Below, piece by piece: positions 1 through 8,700 of a stretch of DNA of 64,000 bases (positions are counted from its first letter, which is position 1; every line of letters begins with the position of its first letter). Below the pieces are notes generated by a model, which was not told where the DNA came from, made no database searches, and saw only the letters and a list, made by a program, of their open reading frames with translations. The stretch covers positions 6,145,001 through 6,209,000 of the forward strand of contig NC_010162.1 in NCBI RefSeq assembly GCF_000067165.1, written 5' to 3'. The translations under genes and the position numbers were made by a program. The DNA is from Sorangium cellulosum So ce56 (GTDB lineage: Bacteria > Myxococcota_A > Polyangia > Polyangiales > Polyangiaceae).

Positions 1-951
1 CGCGAGCTTGCCCACGAGCCTCGCCCCGAGCGCGATCGCCACGATCCAGGGCAGGAACGGCGCCGCCTTCGGGTTCACGTGCGCGCCCGCGAGCAGGAGC
101 GCCGGCAGGATGACCGGCCGCTCGGTCGGCGCGACCATGGCGACGATCTCGTCGCGGTGCCGCGACAAGGCGGCGATCGTCACGCCCATCGCGAACGCCG
201 CGAACAGCGGCGACAGGCCGACCCGGGCGCTCGTGCCCATCGTCAGCAGCGAGGCCCCGAGCAGCACGCCCCAGCTCTGGATCAGGCGGAAATCGCTCCC
301 GAGGAGCACGACCGCGATGAGCCCGAGCACCACGCCGATGAGCGCCGTCACGACCGTCCACCCCCAGAACGGGATCGGCCACTGGACCGTCGCCTGCGGG
401 ACGAGCGCGAACGCGCCGCCCATCATGAGCAGCGGGCCGAGATCGTCGCAGTCGGCGATGTCGGCGATGAGGTCCGAGAGCTTGCCGCTCGCGCTGTAGC
501 GCTGCGTGACCCACAGCACCGCGTGCCGCGTCGTCTCGGCGGAGACGGCGCCCACGCCCGCCGCGAGCAGCACGCGGTCGCCGCGATCGAGCGAGGGCGC
601 GACGTGGGCCGCCGCGAACCAGACGGCGGCGGCCACCGCGCCGCCGGTCAGGAGGCTCATGAGCACGCAGAGCGCCATCCGGGACGGTCGCACGCGGCGG
701 CTGCCGACGAAGCCGAAGTCGAGGCCGACGACCACCGCGAGCCAGCCGAGCGCGACGCCCGCCACGGGCTCGAACGCGGCGAGCGACGAGGGCTCGAGCA
801 GCCCGAGCGCCGAGGGCCCGAGCACGAAGCCGAGCACGACGTACTCGGCGCCGGAAGGGAGGCCGATGCCCCGGAGCACGCGGCCGCTGACGAGCGAGCT
901 GCCGAGGTACGACAACACGAGGAGCCCCATCAGGAGCCAGACGGCGTTCAC
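1..951 (-). CDS. Cation:proton antiporter, C-terminus cut by window edge
   Basis: Polytopic membrane protein whose first 317 codons are in the window; the 3' end lies beyond base 1. The translation is a run of hydrophobic helices with short loops: N-terminal NAVWLLMGLLVLSYLGS, then GLPSGAEYVVLGFVLGPSALGL. The G-rich early helices and the loop following GFVLGPSALG resemble CPA-type (Kef/NhaP-like) sodium or potassium/proton exchangers, which move a cation against H+ across the inner membrane. The GTG start at 951 overlaps the stop of the upstream mechanosensitive-channel gene (GTGA), so the two are probably translationally coupled in an osmotic or ion-homeostasis operon. An internal ATG at 930 is an alternative start. 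The ion specificity cannot be read from the fragment. Confidence 0.75.
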   Translation of the reverse strand, partial: MNAVWLLMGLLVLSYLGSSLVSGRVLRGIGLPSGAEYVVLGFVLGPSALGLLEPSSLAAFEPVAGVALGWLAVVVGLDFGFVGSRRVRPSRMALCVLMSLLTGGAVAAAVWFAAAHVAPSLDRGDRVLLAAGVGAVSAETTRHAVLWVTQRYSASGKLSDLIADIADCDDLGPLLMMGGAFALVPQATVQWPIPFWGWTVVTALIGVVLGLIAVVLLGSDFRLIQSWGVLLGASLLTMGTSARVGLSPLFAAFAMGVTIAALSRHRDEIVAMVAPTERPVILPALLLAGAHVNPKAAPFLPWIVAIALGARLVGKLA

Positions 952-3035
952 GAGGCGGCGCTCCGGTCGACCGGCGCGGGCGCGGCGCGCCGCGCGCCGC
1001 CGGAGGACGCCGGCGCGCGCCCGAGCCGGATGTCCGCGGCGACGAGGGCCTGCGCGACCGCGGTGAGCCAGCGGCTGCGCACGTCGTCGCCGTCGCAGGC
1101 CATCGTGGCCCGGAAATGAGCGCCCCCCTCGTCGATCGCGACGAGCGCGGCGCGAGCGCGGCTGCCGAGGCCCGAGCCCGTCTTCAGGAGCAGCTCGCGC
1201 ACCCGATCGAGATCGGCGGCGGGGTCGACGCTGATCTCGACGGCCACGATCGGAGGGCGGCCGCGGATGCGCGTCGGGTGGAACAGGCTGAGCAGGTGCG
1301 GCACGCGCACGACGCAGCCGTCCTCGTCCTCGAGGCGCGCCTCGAACAGCGTCAGCTCGCGGACCCGCCCGGCGCGGCCGCCCACGTCGGCGATGTCGCC
1401 GACGCGCAGGCGCCGCCCGTAGATGACCGAGAGGCCGACGGCCGCCGACGCGATGAGCGGCGTGCTGGCGAGCCCGGCCGCCGCGAGCACGACGAAGCCG
1501 ATCCGCGTGAGCGCCCCCTCGTCGGTGCCGGTGATGAGCGGGGCCGCGAGGAGCAGCGCGGCCACGAGGATGCCGAAGCGGACGAGGACGCCGGTGGCGA
1601 CCGCGAGCTCGGACGGGAGCCACCCGAGCGACGTCTCACCCCGGCCCACGCTCCCGAAGAACAGCCCCACGAAACGGATGAGGACGATGACCGCGAGCGT
1701 CGCGAGGATCGCGAGCACGAGCACCGGGACGCTCCGCGCGATGCGCCCCATGAGCTCCGACAGGGGCGCGAGCACGAAGCCGGTGAGCTTCTCGCTGGTG
1801 CCGCGCGTGGAGGCGAACAGGGACAGCGCGAAGAGGATCCAGATGTAGGCGATGCCCAGCCGGACGAGGACGCCGGCGGCGCCGAGCGCGACCGAGAGCG
1901 CGCCCTGCGACGCGGCGGGCCGGAGCATCTCGATGCCGCGGACGTGCAGCGCCGGGAGCCGCTCCGGGTGCTCGGCGACCCAGGCGCGCCCTCGCTCGAC
2001 GAGCTCGCCGACCTTGCGGAGCAGGAGCAGCGCGATCAGCCCGGAGAAGACGAGCAGCGAGAACGAGAAGACGCTCGTCGCGAGGCGGCTCCGGCTCTGC
2101 TCCTTGGCCAGGACGTCGCGCACCGTGCCGGCGACCGCGGCGGCGTGGGCCGCGGCCGTGGTGTGACCCGCCGCCGCCGCGTCCTCGGGGCCGAGGTAGA
2201 CGAGCGGGCGGTCGCCGACGTAGACGACCGCCACGCCTTCCTGCTCGTCGACGCGGATCTCGGGGACCGCCTTCTCCTGGGCGGCGCGCTCCAGCACGCG
2301 CGCCGCCTCACGGGCGCGCTCCGGAGGAGAGAGGCTGCCCCGGTGCACGCGGAGGGCGAAGACCGTCCTGCCGAGCAGCTCGACGCGCGCCTCGGGCTGC
2401 TCGACCACGGGGGGCGGCGGCGGGGGGTCGGGAATCACCGGCTCGCCCTGGTCAGGGGCGGGGGCCGGCGGCCCGACCAGCGCGGACGCCGGCGCGACCG
2501 GCGCAGGCCGCGGCGGCGCGGGAGGCCGCGGGGCCGGGGCGGGCGCCAGCACGACCTGCGCGGACGCCGGAGGAGCCTCCGCGGGCGATGGCAAGACCTG
2601 TACGAGCGGCGGCTGGACCGAAGAATCCGGCGGGGGCGCGAGCTGCGTGGGCTCGAACGAGTCCGGCGGGGACGCGAGCTGCGAGGGAGAGGGCGCGGCC
2701 TGCGACGCCGCGGGCGCGGTCTGCGAGGCGGCGGGCCCGGCCTGCGACGGCGCGGGCACAGCCTGCGAGGGCGCAGATGCGGCCTGCGACGGCGCAGATG
2801 CGGCCTGCGACGGCGCGGACGCGGCCTGCGAGGGGGCGGACGCGGCCTGCGAGGGCGCGGGCGCGGCCAGCGAGGGGGCGCGCGCGGCCTGCGAGGGCGC
2901 GGGCGCGGCCAGCGAGGGGGCGTGCGCAGCCTGCGAGCGCGCGGGCGCGGCCTGCGCCGGCCCGGCGAACGCAGCGCCGGCGGGAACGATGAGGCCGGCA
3001 AGCGCGACCAGGAGCGCGGGGAACAGCCGCTGCAC
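948..3035 (-). CDS. MscS-family mechanosensitive ion channel with long Ala/Pro/Ser-rich N-terminal region
   Basis: About 695 aa. GTG start at 3035 is chosen because it opens directly on a signal peptide (VQRLFPALLVALAGLI, then PAGAAFA). Residues about 26-112 are a heptad-like APSQAAx repeat, followed by a Pro-rich stretch to about residue 250, then several membrane helices. The C-terminal part carries the MscS pore/beta-domain signature: a Gly/Ala-rich helix (AAVGLSVIYGRRLRVGD), then a Sm-like fold with GGRAGRVRELTLFEARL and VRVPH. MscS proteins open under membrane tension to release solutes during hypo-osmotic shock. The low-complexity extracytoplasmic arm is unusual. The stop overlaps the start of the antiporter gene, suggesting co-translation. 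A longer upstream reading frame exists but is Arg-rich and lacks a signal peptide at its start. Confidence 0.82.
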   Translation of the reverse strand: MQRLFPALLVALAGLIVPAGAAFAGPAQAAPARSQAAHAPSLAAPAPSQAARAPSLAAPAPSQAASAPSQAASAPSQAASAPSQAASAPSQAVPAPSQAGPAASQTAPAASQAAPSPSQLASPPDSFEPTQLAPPPDSSVQPPLVQVLPSPAEAPPASAQVVLAPAPAPRPPAPPRPAPVAPASALVGPPAPAPDQGEPVIPDPPPPPPVVEQPEARVELLGRTVFALRVHRGSLSPPERAREAARVLERAAQEKAVPEIRVDEQEGVAVVYVGDRPLVYLGPEDAAAAGHTTAAAHAAAVAGTVRDVLAKEQSRSRLATSVFSFSLLVFSGLIALLLLRKVGELVERGRAWVAEHPERLPALHVRGIEMLRPAASQGALSVALGAAGVLVRLGIAYIWILFALSLFASTRGTSEKLTGFVLAPLSELMGRIARSVPVLVLAILATLAVIVLIRFVGLFFGSVGRGETSLGWLPSELAVATGVLVRFGILVAALLLAAPLITGTDEGALTRIGFVVLAAAGLASTPLIASAAVGLSVIYGRRLRVGDIADVGGRAGRVRELTLFEARLEDEDGCVVRVPHLLSLFHPTRIRGRPPIVAVEISVDPAADLDRVRELLLKTGSGLGSRARAALVAIDEGGAHFRATMACDGDDVRSRWLTAVAQALVAADIRLGRAPASSGGARRAAPAPVDRSAAS
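2699..2960 (-). repeat. 21-bp coding tandem repeat in the MscS-like gene
   Basis: About twelve imperfect copies of a 21-bp unit, of the type gcctgcgagggcgcggacgcg on the plus strand, encode APSQAAx heptapeptides in the periplasmic arm. The copies near 2780-2850 are closest to each other, suggesting recent local expansion. Every frame is open here because of the composition. Confidence 0.85.
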
Positions 3036-3187
3036 GCAGGCACTCTCGGCCGGAGGCAGGCCGCCGGTCAAGCGGCGCAGGACGTGAAACGGCCTCGGCC
3101 GGCAGCCCGCGAGCCACGCCGCCGTCGCCTCCGGGCGATCAAGCGCGCTCGAGCCCGCCCGGAATCCTCGATCCCCGAGCTCGCTCG

Positions 3188-4279
3188 ATGATCGATCGCC
3201 TTGCCGCCGAGGCACGGCGCTGGCAGGGCGCCCGCGTGGCAAGGACCAACAGATCGGGGGCCCCGTCGCTGCTCGTCGGCGACATCGGAGGCACCAACAC
3301 CCGGCTCGCGCTCCACGGCGCCTCCGGCGGCCGGCCCCTCTCCGAGGCCGTCTTCCGCAGCCGCGACCACGCGAGCTTCGAGGAGATCGCCCTCCCGTTC
3401 CTCGTGCGCAGCGACGCCCCTCACCCCGCCGTCGCCGTGCTCGGCGTCGCGGGCCCCATCAAGGACCAGGTCGCCACCGTCACGAACCTGCCCTGGCGCC
3501 TCGCGGAGCGCGAGCTGTCTCGCCGGCTCAAGATCGCCCGCGTGCTCCTGGTGAACGACCTCGTCGTCGGCGCCACGGGCTGCCTGCACGTCGCCCGCGC
3601 GTCCATCGAGCCGCTCACGGAGCGCAGGCCGCGGCCGAAGGGGAACAACATGGCCGTCATCGCCGCCGGCACGGGGCTCGGCGAGGCCCGGCTCCTCTGG
3701 AATGGCGCCCGCCACGTCACGCTCCCGACCGAGGGAGGTCACGCCGACTTTGCCGCGCGCTCCGCGGTCGAGGCCGAGCTGTGGCAGTTCCTCGCCGAGC
3801 GCCACCCGGACCACGTGAGCTACGAGCGGGTCCTCTCGGGCGACGGGCTCGGCGCCCTCTTCGACTTCTTCGCCCGCGCCGCCCGCGTGCCGCGCGCGAT
3901 CGAGCGCCGCCTCGCCGAGGGCGACCGCAACGCGGCGATCGCCGAGCTCGGGCTCGCCCGCGCGTTCCGGCCCGCCGCGCGCGCGGTCGACCTGTTCGTC
4001 GAGATCTACGGCGCCGAGGCCGGCAACCTCGCCCTGCGCGAGCTCGCGCTCGGCGGGGTCTTCGTGCTCGGGAACATCGCGAGGAACCTCGTCCCCCAGA
4101 GGCGCGAGCTGTTCATGAAGTCCTTCGTGAAGAAGGGGCGCCTCACGCCGCTCCTCGAGGAGGTGCCCGTCGCGGTGATCACCGATCCCCTGGTCGGCGT
4201 GCGGGGCGCGCTCGCCGTCGCCAGAGAGCTCGCCGCCGCGGAGCAGCCCCGGGCCCGCGCGGCGGCCCGGAGGTCCTGA
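3188..4279 (+). CDS. glk: Glucokinase
   Basis: Phosphorylates glucose to glucose-6-phosphate with ATP in the cytoplasm; belongs to the bacterial Glk family (ROK/hexokinase fold). The phosphate-1 motif GDIGGTN is at residues 31-37; LLVNDL and the later GTGLGEA and GGHADF motifs match the glucose- and ATP-binding segments of the family. Length (363 aa) is slightly above the roughly 320 aa usual for E. coli-type Glk, owing to about 25 extra N-terminal residues, so a start at the GTG at 3237 is also possible. It is divergent from the mscS-like gene (152-bp gap). Glucose-6-phosphate is consumed by the zwf product encoded 5 kb downstream. Confidence 0.9.
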   Translation: MIDRLAAEARRWQGARVARTNRSGAPSLLVGDIGGTNTRLALHGASGGRPLSEAVFRSRDHASFEEIALPFLVRSDAPHPAVAVLGVAGPIKDQVATVTNLPWRLAERELSRRLKIARVLLVNDLVVGATGCLHVARASIEPLTERRPRPKGNNMAVIAAGTGLGEARLLWNGARHVTLPTEGGHADFAARSAVEAELWQFLAERHPDHVSYERVLSGDGLGALFDFFARAARVPRAIERRLAEGDRNAAIAELGLARAFRPAARAVDLFVEIYGAEAGNLALRELALGGVFVLGNIARNLVPQRRELFMKSFVKKGRLTPLLEEVPVAVITDPLVGVRGALAVARELAAAEQPRARAAARRS

Positions 4280-4303
4280 CGCCCCGTGTCCTCTTGCCCA
4301 TGA

Positions 4304-4341
4304 CGGAGGCATGGAGTCGCGCGCGCGACTCCATGCCTCCG
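4304..4341. terminator. 38-bp perfect palindrome after glk
   Basis: The two 19-base halves (left half cggaggcatggagtcgcgc) are exact reverse complements with no spacer. It lies 25 bp after the glk stop, so it could fold as a terminator hairpin, but no T-tract follows on either strand. A dimeric regulator site or a replication/repair-related palindrome is an alternative. The rest of 4280-4512 shows no gene; it contains a tandem 11-bp direct repeat (acgatccgagc) near 4434-4457. Confidence 0.55.
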
Positions 4342-4512
4342 AATCGAGCAGCGCTGTCGGTCCGAGGCGGATGAGCGCGAGTTCGCCCCGGGGTGCCGAG
4401 GGGCCATATCGCGCGGCGCCGCCTCGCGCCGGGCACGATCCGAGCACGATCCGAGCAGGAGCGGACGAGCTCCTCGCGGGCGGCCTCACGCTCGCCCTCA
4501 CGTTCAAATCGA

Positions 4513-4565
4513 GCGGCCGCGCGCGGCCGCGCGGCGTTGACACGTTGGTGCCATGGTGCTTTAAG
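4513..4565 (+). promoter_or_regulatory. Candidate sigma70-type promoter of thrS with adjacent 18-bp palindrome
   Basis: TTGACA at 4537-4542 and TTTAAG at 4560-4565 are separated by 17 bp, a near-consensus vegetative promoter, placing transcription start about 45 bp before the thrS ATG. A perfect 18-bp palindrome (gcggccgcgcgcggccgc, 4513-4530) abuts the -35 box and could be an operator, although such GC-only palindromes arise easily in this composition. Confidence 0.55.
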
Positions 4566-4619
4566 ACCGACACACCTGACGCTCGTACAGTCGGGGGAAA
4601 GAGAAAAGAAGGTCACGTC

Positions 4620-6881
4620 ATGGCAACTTCGGTCGTTCTACCTGATGGGAAGGTCCTCGCGCTCGAGGATGGCAACACGGCGTTCGACGCCGCCCGGGCC
4701 ATCTCGCCGAGGCTCGCCGAGGCCGTCGTCGTCGCGCGCGTCGACGGGGAGATCCAGGACCTCCGCGTGCCCCTCCGGGACGGCGCGAAGCTGGAGTTGC
4801 TGAAGGCCGACACGCCCGAGGGCAGGGACACGATCAACCACTCGGCCGAGCACCTCATGGCGACCGCCGTGCTGCGGCTGTTCCCGGGCGCCAAGGTCAC
4901 GATGGGCCCGAAGAACCATGGTGACGAGTTCTATTACGACTTCGACGTTGCCGGTCGGACCTTCACCCCTTCCGACCTCGAGATGATCGAGGCCGAGGTG
5001 AAGAAGCTCATCGAGCAGAAGATCAAGTTCGAGCTTCATTCCGTCCACAAGAAGAACGCGCTGACCTACTTCGAGAGTTTGGGGCAGAAGAACGAATACA
5101 AGGAGGAGATCCTGTCCTGGATCCCCGAGGACAGCATATCGATCTATCGCTGCGGCGAGTTCGTGGATATCTGCCGCGGCCCGCACCTGCCCCACGCGGG
5201 GTTCATCAAGGGGTTCAAGATCACGTCGTCCTCGGCGGCCTACTGGCGCGCCGACGCCACGAAGCAGTCGCTCCAGCGCGTGCGCGGCGTGGCGTTCCCC
5301 AACAAGGACGACCTCGACAAGTACGTGCGCCGCCTGGAGGAGGCGAAGAAGCGCGACCACAGGACGCTCGGGCGGGATCTCGAGCTCTACCTCGTCTCCG
5401 AGCGCTACGACACCCACGCGTACTCCGAGAAGGACGAGATCGACCTCTACGTCGGCGTGGACGCGGAGGCGCCCCTCGACCGCGCGCTCGTGGAGCACAC
5501 CCTCGGCGCCGCGGCCTCGGCGTTCCCCGGGCGGACCCTCCGGCGAACGGTGAAGTTCGGCGAGGCGCCGAAGGCGGCGGCGGGCGCGGGCGGCGGCGAC
5601 GAGGCGCGCCCGCGCCTGCACGTCCGGCTCCGCGGCGCGGCGGCGCAGGAGTCGAAGAGCGCCTTCAGGGCCGCGGTGAGCGCCCGGAAGGACGCCGACG
5701 TCGAGGTGCACTTCGAGCCGCACTTCGTCGAGGAGATCGGCGCCGGCCTCGTCATGTGGCTCCCGAAGGGCGGGCTCCTGCGCACCATCATCGAGGACCA
5801 GTGGCGCAAGATGCACCTCGAGGAGGGCTACGACATCGTCTACTCGCCGCACATCGCCAAGGCGGACCTGTGGAAGACCTCGGGCCACTGGGACTTCTAC
5901 CGGGAGGGGATGTTCTCCCCCATGTCGGTGGACGGCCACGACTACTGCTGCAAGCCCATGAACTGCCCGTTCCACATCCTCATGGTCAAGAGCCGGACGC
6001 GGAGCTACCGCGAGTTCCCGATGCGCCTCGCGGAGCTCGGGACGGTGTACCGGTACGAGGCCGCGGGCGTCATGCACGGCCTGATGCGCGTGCGAGGGTT
6101 CACCCAGGACGACGCGCACCTGTTCTGCCGCGCGGACCAGGTCGAGCAGGAGATCCACCGCGTGCTCCGCTTCATCCTGAAGATGCTCCGCACGTTCGGG
6201 TTCGAGCAGTTCGACATCAACCTCTCGACACGGCCGGAGAAGTACGTCGGCGGCCTGGAGGACTGGGCCAAGGCCGAGAGCACCCTCGCGGGCGCCCTCA
6301 AGGCCCTCGGCCTCGAGTACACGGTGGACCCGGGCGGCGGAGCGTTCTACGGGCCGAAGATCGATATCAAGCTGGTCGATGCGCTCGACCGTAGGTGGCA
6401 GTGCTCGACGCTCCAGTACGACTTCAACAACCCCGAGCGCTTCACGCTCGGGTTCGTGAACGCCAAGGGAGAGCTCGAGCAGCCGATCATGCTCCACCGG
6501 GCGCTCCTCGGCTCGATCGAGCGGTTCATCGGCGTGCTCCTGGAGCACCACGCGGGCGCCCTGCCGGCGTGGCTCTCACCGGAGCAGGCGCGCGTCGTCA
6601 CGGTGTCGGACAAGCACAACGACCACGCCGAGCAGGTCACCCAGGCGCTGCGCGCTCACGGCATCCGGGCGAGCTTCGTCCGGAGCTCGGAGAAGCTCGG
6701 CGCGAAGATCCGCGAAGCGCAGGTCGAGAAGATCCCGCATATGCTCGTCATCGGGGACAAGGAGGTGGAGGCGAAGGGCGCCACCGTCCGGCTGCGTGAC
6801 GGGAGCGACCGCGGCTTCATGAAGACCGAGGCGCTCGCCGAGTTCTTGCGCGAGCAGTGCGCGATCCCCGTCGTGACGTGA
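4620..6881 (+). CDS. thrS: Threonyl-tRNA synthetase with an extra domain between editing and catalytic regions
   Basis: Charges tRNA-Thr. ATG 4620 is preceded by a good ribosome site (gaagg, 8 bp). Domain order: TGS-like N-terminus (residues 1-65), editing domain beginning HSAEH, SAD domain, then class II catalytic core with KPMNCPFH (zinc Cys), motif 2 around VYRYEAAG and GFTQDDAH, motif 3 LHRALLGSIERF, and an anticodon-binding domain at the C-terminus. At 753 aa it is about 110 aa longer than E. coli ThrRS. The excess is an insertion at about residues 256-368, between RDLELYL and GAGLVMW, containing a Gly/Ala linker. No infC/rpmI/rplT genes follow, unlike in many bacteria. The stop is only 2 bp from the convergent pgl stop. 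Confidence 0.96.
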   Translation: MATSVVLPDGKVLALEDGNTAFDAARAISPRLAEAVVVARVDGEIQDLRVPLRDGAKLELLKADTPEGRDTINHSAEHLMATAVLRLFPGAKVTMGPKNHGDEFYYDFDVAGRTFTPSDLEMIEAEVKKLIEQKIKFELHSVHKKNALTYFESLGQKNEYKEEILSWIPEDSISIYRCGEFVDICRGPHLPHAGFIKGFKITSSSAAYWRADATKQSLQRVRGVAFPNKDDLDKYVRRLEEAKKRDHRTLGRDLELYLVSERYDTHAYSEKDEIDLYVGVDAEAPLDRALVEHTLGAAASAFPGRTLRRTVKFGEAPKAAAGAGGGDEARPRLHVRLRGAAAQESKSAFRAAVSARKDADVEVHFEPHFVEEIGAGLVMWLPKGGLLRTIIEDQWRKMHLEEGYDIVYSPHIAKADLWKTSGHWDFYREGMFSPMSVDGHDYCCKPMNCPFHILMVKSRTRSYREFPMRLAELGTVYRYEAAGVMHGLMRVRGFTQDDAHLFCRADQVEQEIHRVLRFILKMLRTFGFEQFDINLSTRPEKYVGGLEDWAKAESTLAGALKALGLEYTVDPGGGAFYGPKIDIKLVDALDRRWQCSTLQYDFNNPERFTLGFVNAKGELEQPIMLHRALLGSIERFIGVLLEHHAGALPAWLSPEQARVVTVSDKHNDHAEQVTQALRAHGIRASFVRSSEKLGAKIREAQVEKIPHMLVIGDKEVEAKGATVRLRDGSDRGFMKTEALAEFLREQCAIPVVT

Positions 6882-6883
6882 CG

Positions 6884-7609
6884 TTACCCGGCCTGCGCGG
6901 CGGCGGCGTCGAGCAGCCAGACGAGCCGCCCGGGCCCGCCGCGCACGACCCGCGCCGGCACCTCGTCGGCCGGGCCGGGCCGCTTCGCCTGCGCCACGAC
7001 CCCGCGCTTGCCCGCCCCGCGGGCCAGCAGCAGCTTCAGCCGCGCCTCCTGGATCACCGGCGCCGTCAGCGTCAGCCGCGGCTCCAGCCCCTTGTCCGGC
7101 TGCGCCGGGATCGCGGCGACCAGGCGGTCCTCGATGCCCGCCGCCCCCGTCCCGGGGAACAGCGAGGCCGTGTGCGCGTCGTCGCCGATCCCGAGCGTCA
7201 TCACGTCGAAGGAGACCGCCGACGCGACCCCGAACCGCGCCCGCAAGAGCCGCTCGTACCGCGCCGCCGCCCCGGCGAGGTCCGGCGACTCGCCCTCCAT
7301 GCGGAAGAAGCGCTCCTCCGGGATGGGGGCCGCCGCCAGATCCCGGCGCGCGGCGCCGTAGTTCGAGCGGGGGTGATCGGGCGCGACCGCGCGCTCGTCC
7401 ACCCAGAACCACTCGGTCTGCGCCCACGGGAGCGACAGCGCCGCGAGCCGCTGGTACGCCTCCGACGGCGTGCTCCCGCCCGACAGCGCGATGCGCGCGA
7501 CGCCGCGCGCATCGATCGCCGCCGCGATGGCGCGCGCGATGAGCTCCGCCCCGAGCCGCGCCAGCTCCGCAGCGTCCGCCGCGACGAGGGTCTCCTCACC
7601 ACCGTTCAT
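6884..7609 (-). CDS. pgl: 6-phosphogluconolactonase
   Basis: Hydrolyses 6-phosphogluconolactone to 6-phosphogluconate, step two of the oxidative pentose phosphate pathway. The 241-aa protein shows the family motifs LSGGSTP near residue 44 and the active-site block GIGDDAHTASLFPG, in which the usual Gly before His is Ala. ATG 7609 follows an AGGA-type site. It is the last gene of the zwf-opcA-pgl cluster, 23 bp after opcA. It converges on thrS with just two bases between stop codons, leaving no space for a dedicated terminator. Confidence 0.93.
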   Translation of the reverse strand: MNGGEETLVAADAAELARLGAELIARAIAAAIDARGVARIALSGGSTPSEAYQRLAALSLPWAQTEWFWVDERAVAPDHPRSNYGAARRDLAAAPIPEERFFRMEGESPDLAGAAARYERLLRARFGVASAVSFDVMTLGIGDDAHTASLFPGTGAAGIEDRLVAAIPAQPDKGLEPRLTLTAPVIQEARLKLLLARGAGKRGVVAQAKRPGPADEVPARVVRGGPGRLVWLLDAAAAQAG

Positions 7610-7632
7610 CTCGGTCCTCCTGTCGGCCCTCG

Positions 7633-8700
7633 TCAAAGGGCGCTCCACTTTGCCGCGGCGAGCACCGCCTCGCGCAGCAGCCGATCGCCCTCCAGCGAGT
7701 CGATCGTCTTCGCCAGCACCCACGTCTCGTCCCGGTAGCCGAGCGGGTGCAGGTGCTCAGCTGACCGCGCCCCCTCCATCGTCCACCGCACCGTGCCGGG
7801 CGCCTTGTCGAGCCGCACGCAGCCGAGCGTCAGCGGCTCGCCGCGCAGCGACGTCCACAGGCGCACGCCGTCGAGCCGCCGCCACGCCTGCGCGTCCGCC
7901 GGCGGCCCGTCGACGAGCGCGATCTCGATCGGCGCCCCGTCCGCGCCGCGGGCGCGGCCGATCACGCCGCCGCCGGACGGCGCGGGCCCCCGCGACTCGA
8001 ACGTCCAGCCGAGCCGCGAGCCCATCCAGCCGAGGAACAGCGCCGCCGGATCCGGCTTCGCCCCCGCGCTGCGCGCGATCTCCACCCGCCGGATCGCCCG
8101 GCACGCCTCGGGCATGTCGTCGAAGAACCGCGCCACGAGCTCGCGGAACGAGAACGTCCGCACGAACGCCCGGTCCGCGAGCGGCGCCCTCGTCCCGCGC
8201 GCGACCTCCGCGATGCGCTCGATGCACGTCTCGGCCGAGTCGAACACCAGCCGATCGCAGATCGGCGCGAGCGCGTCGCCGAGCACGTTCGGCGCGCCGG
8301 GCGCGAGCTCGACGATCACGGTCACGTCGGAGATCGTGAGCGCGCTCACCACCGAAGCCACGCGCTCGGCCGCGGCCACCCCGAACGTGAGCTCCACGCG
8401 GTCGTAGCAGATCGGCACCTCGCCGGCGCGGCGGCACGTGGCCGACCAGTCGGCCTGGACGCTCAGCGGGTCGAGCCGGTCGTCGAGCGTGATGAGCAGG
8501 GTGCGGCCCGCGTGCGTCTCGGCGAGGTCCTCGGCCTGCTCCTTCAGGCGCTCGACCTCGGCGCGGCTCCCCACCGCCACGAAATTGAGGGTCGAGGCGC
8601 GCGTCTTCGGGGCCGGCTCCGCCCGCGACTCGTCGGGCGCCGACCAGAACTCGGCGAGCTCCGACTCGACCCGCTTGATGATCTCTGCGACCGCGCTCAC
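7633..8700 (-). CDS. opcA: Glucose-6-phosphate dehydrogenase assembly protein OpcA
   Basis: 355 aa, matching the OpcA family, which in cyanobacteria and actinobacteria allosterically activates or assembles G6PDH. Recognisable features are the N-terminal ELAEFW segment, the TLNFVAV strand opening the first domain, and the central DLRF-like segment reading CYDRVELTFG. The GTG start at 8700 overlaps the zwf stop (GTGA), so expression is coupled to its enzyme partner. A longer upstream frame is antisense-like Arg/Ala sequence and is not used. The product has no catalytic motif of its own. Confidence 0.9.
   Translation of the reverse strand: MSAVAEIIKRVESELAEFWSAPDESRAEPAPKTRASTLNFVAVGSRAEVERLKEQAEDLAETHAGRTLLITLDDRLDPLSVQADWSATCRRAGEVPICYDRVELTFGVAAAERVASVVSALTISDVTVIVELAPGAPNVLGDALAPICDRLVFDSAETCIERIAEVARGTRAPLADRAFVRTFSFRELVARFFDDMPEACRAIRRVEIARSAGAKPDPAALFLGWMGSRLGWTFESRGPAPSGGGVIGRARGADGAPIEIALVDGPPADAQAWRRLDGVRLWTSLRGEPLTLGCVRLDKAPGTVRWTMEGARSAEHLHPLGYRDETWVLAKTIDSLEGDRLLREAVLAAAKWSAL

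Noticed and set aside
4513..4530. Operator upstream of thrS
   Set aside because: As a firm call: an 18-bp GC-only palindrome is expected by chance at this composition, so it is only mentioned with the promoter.
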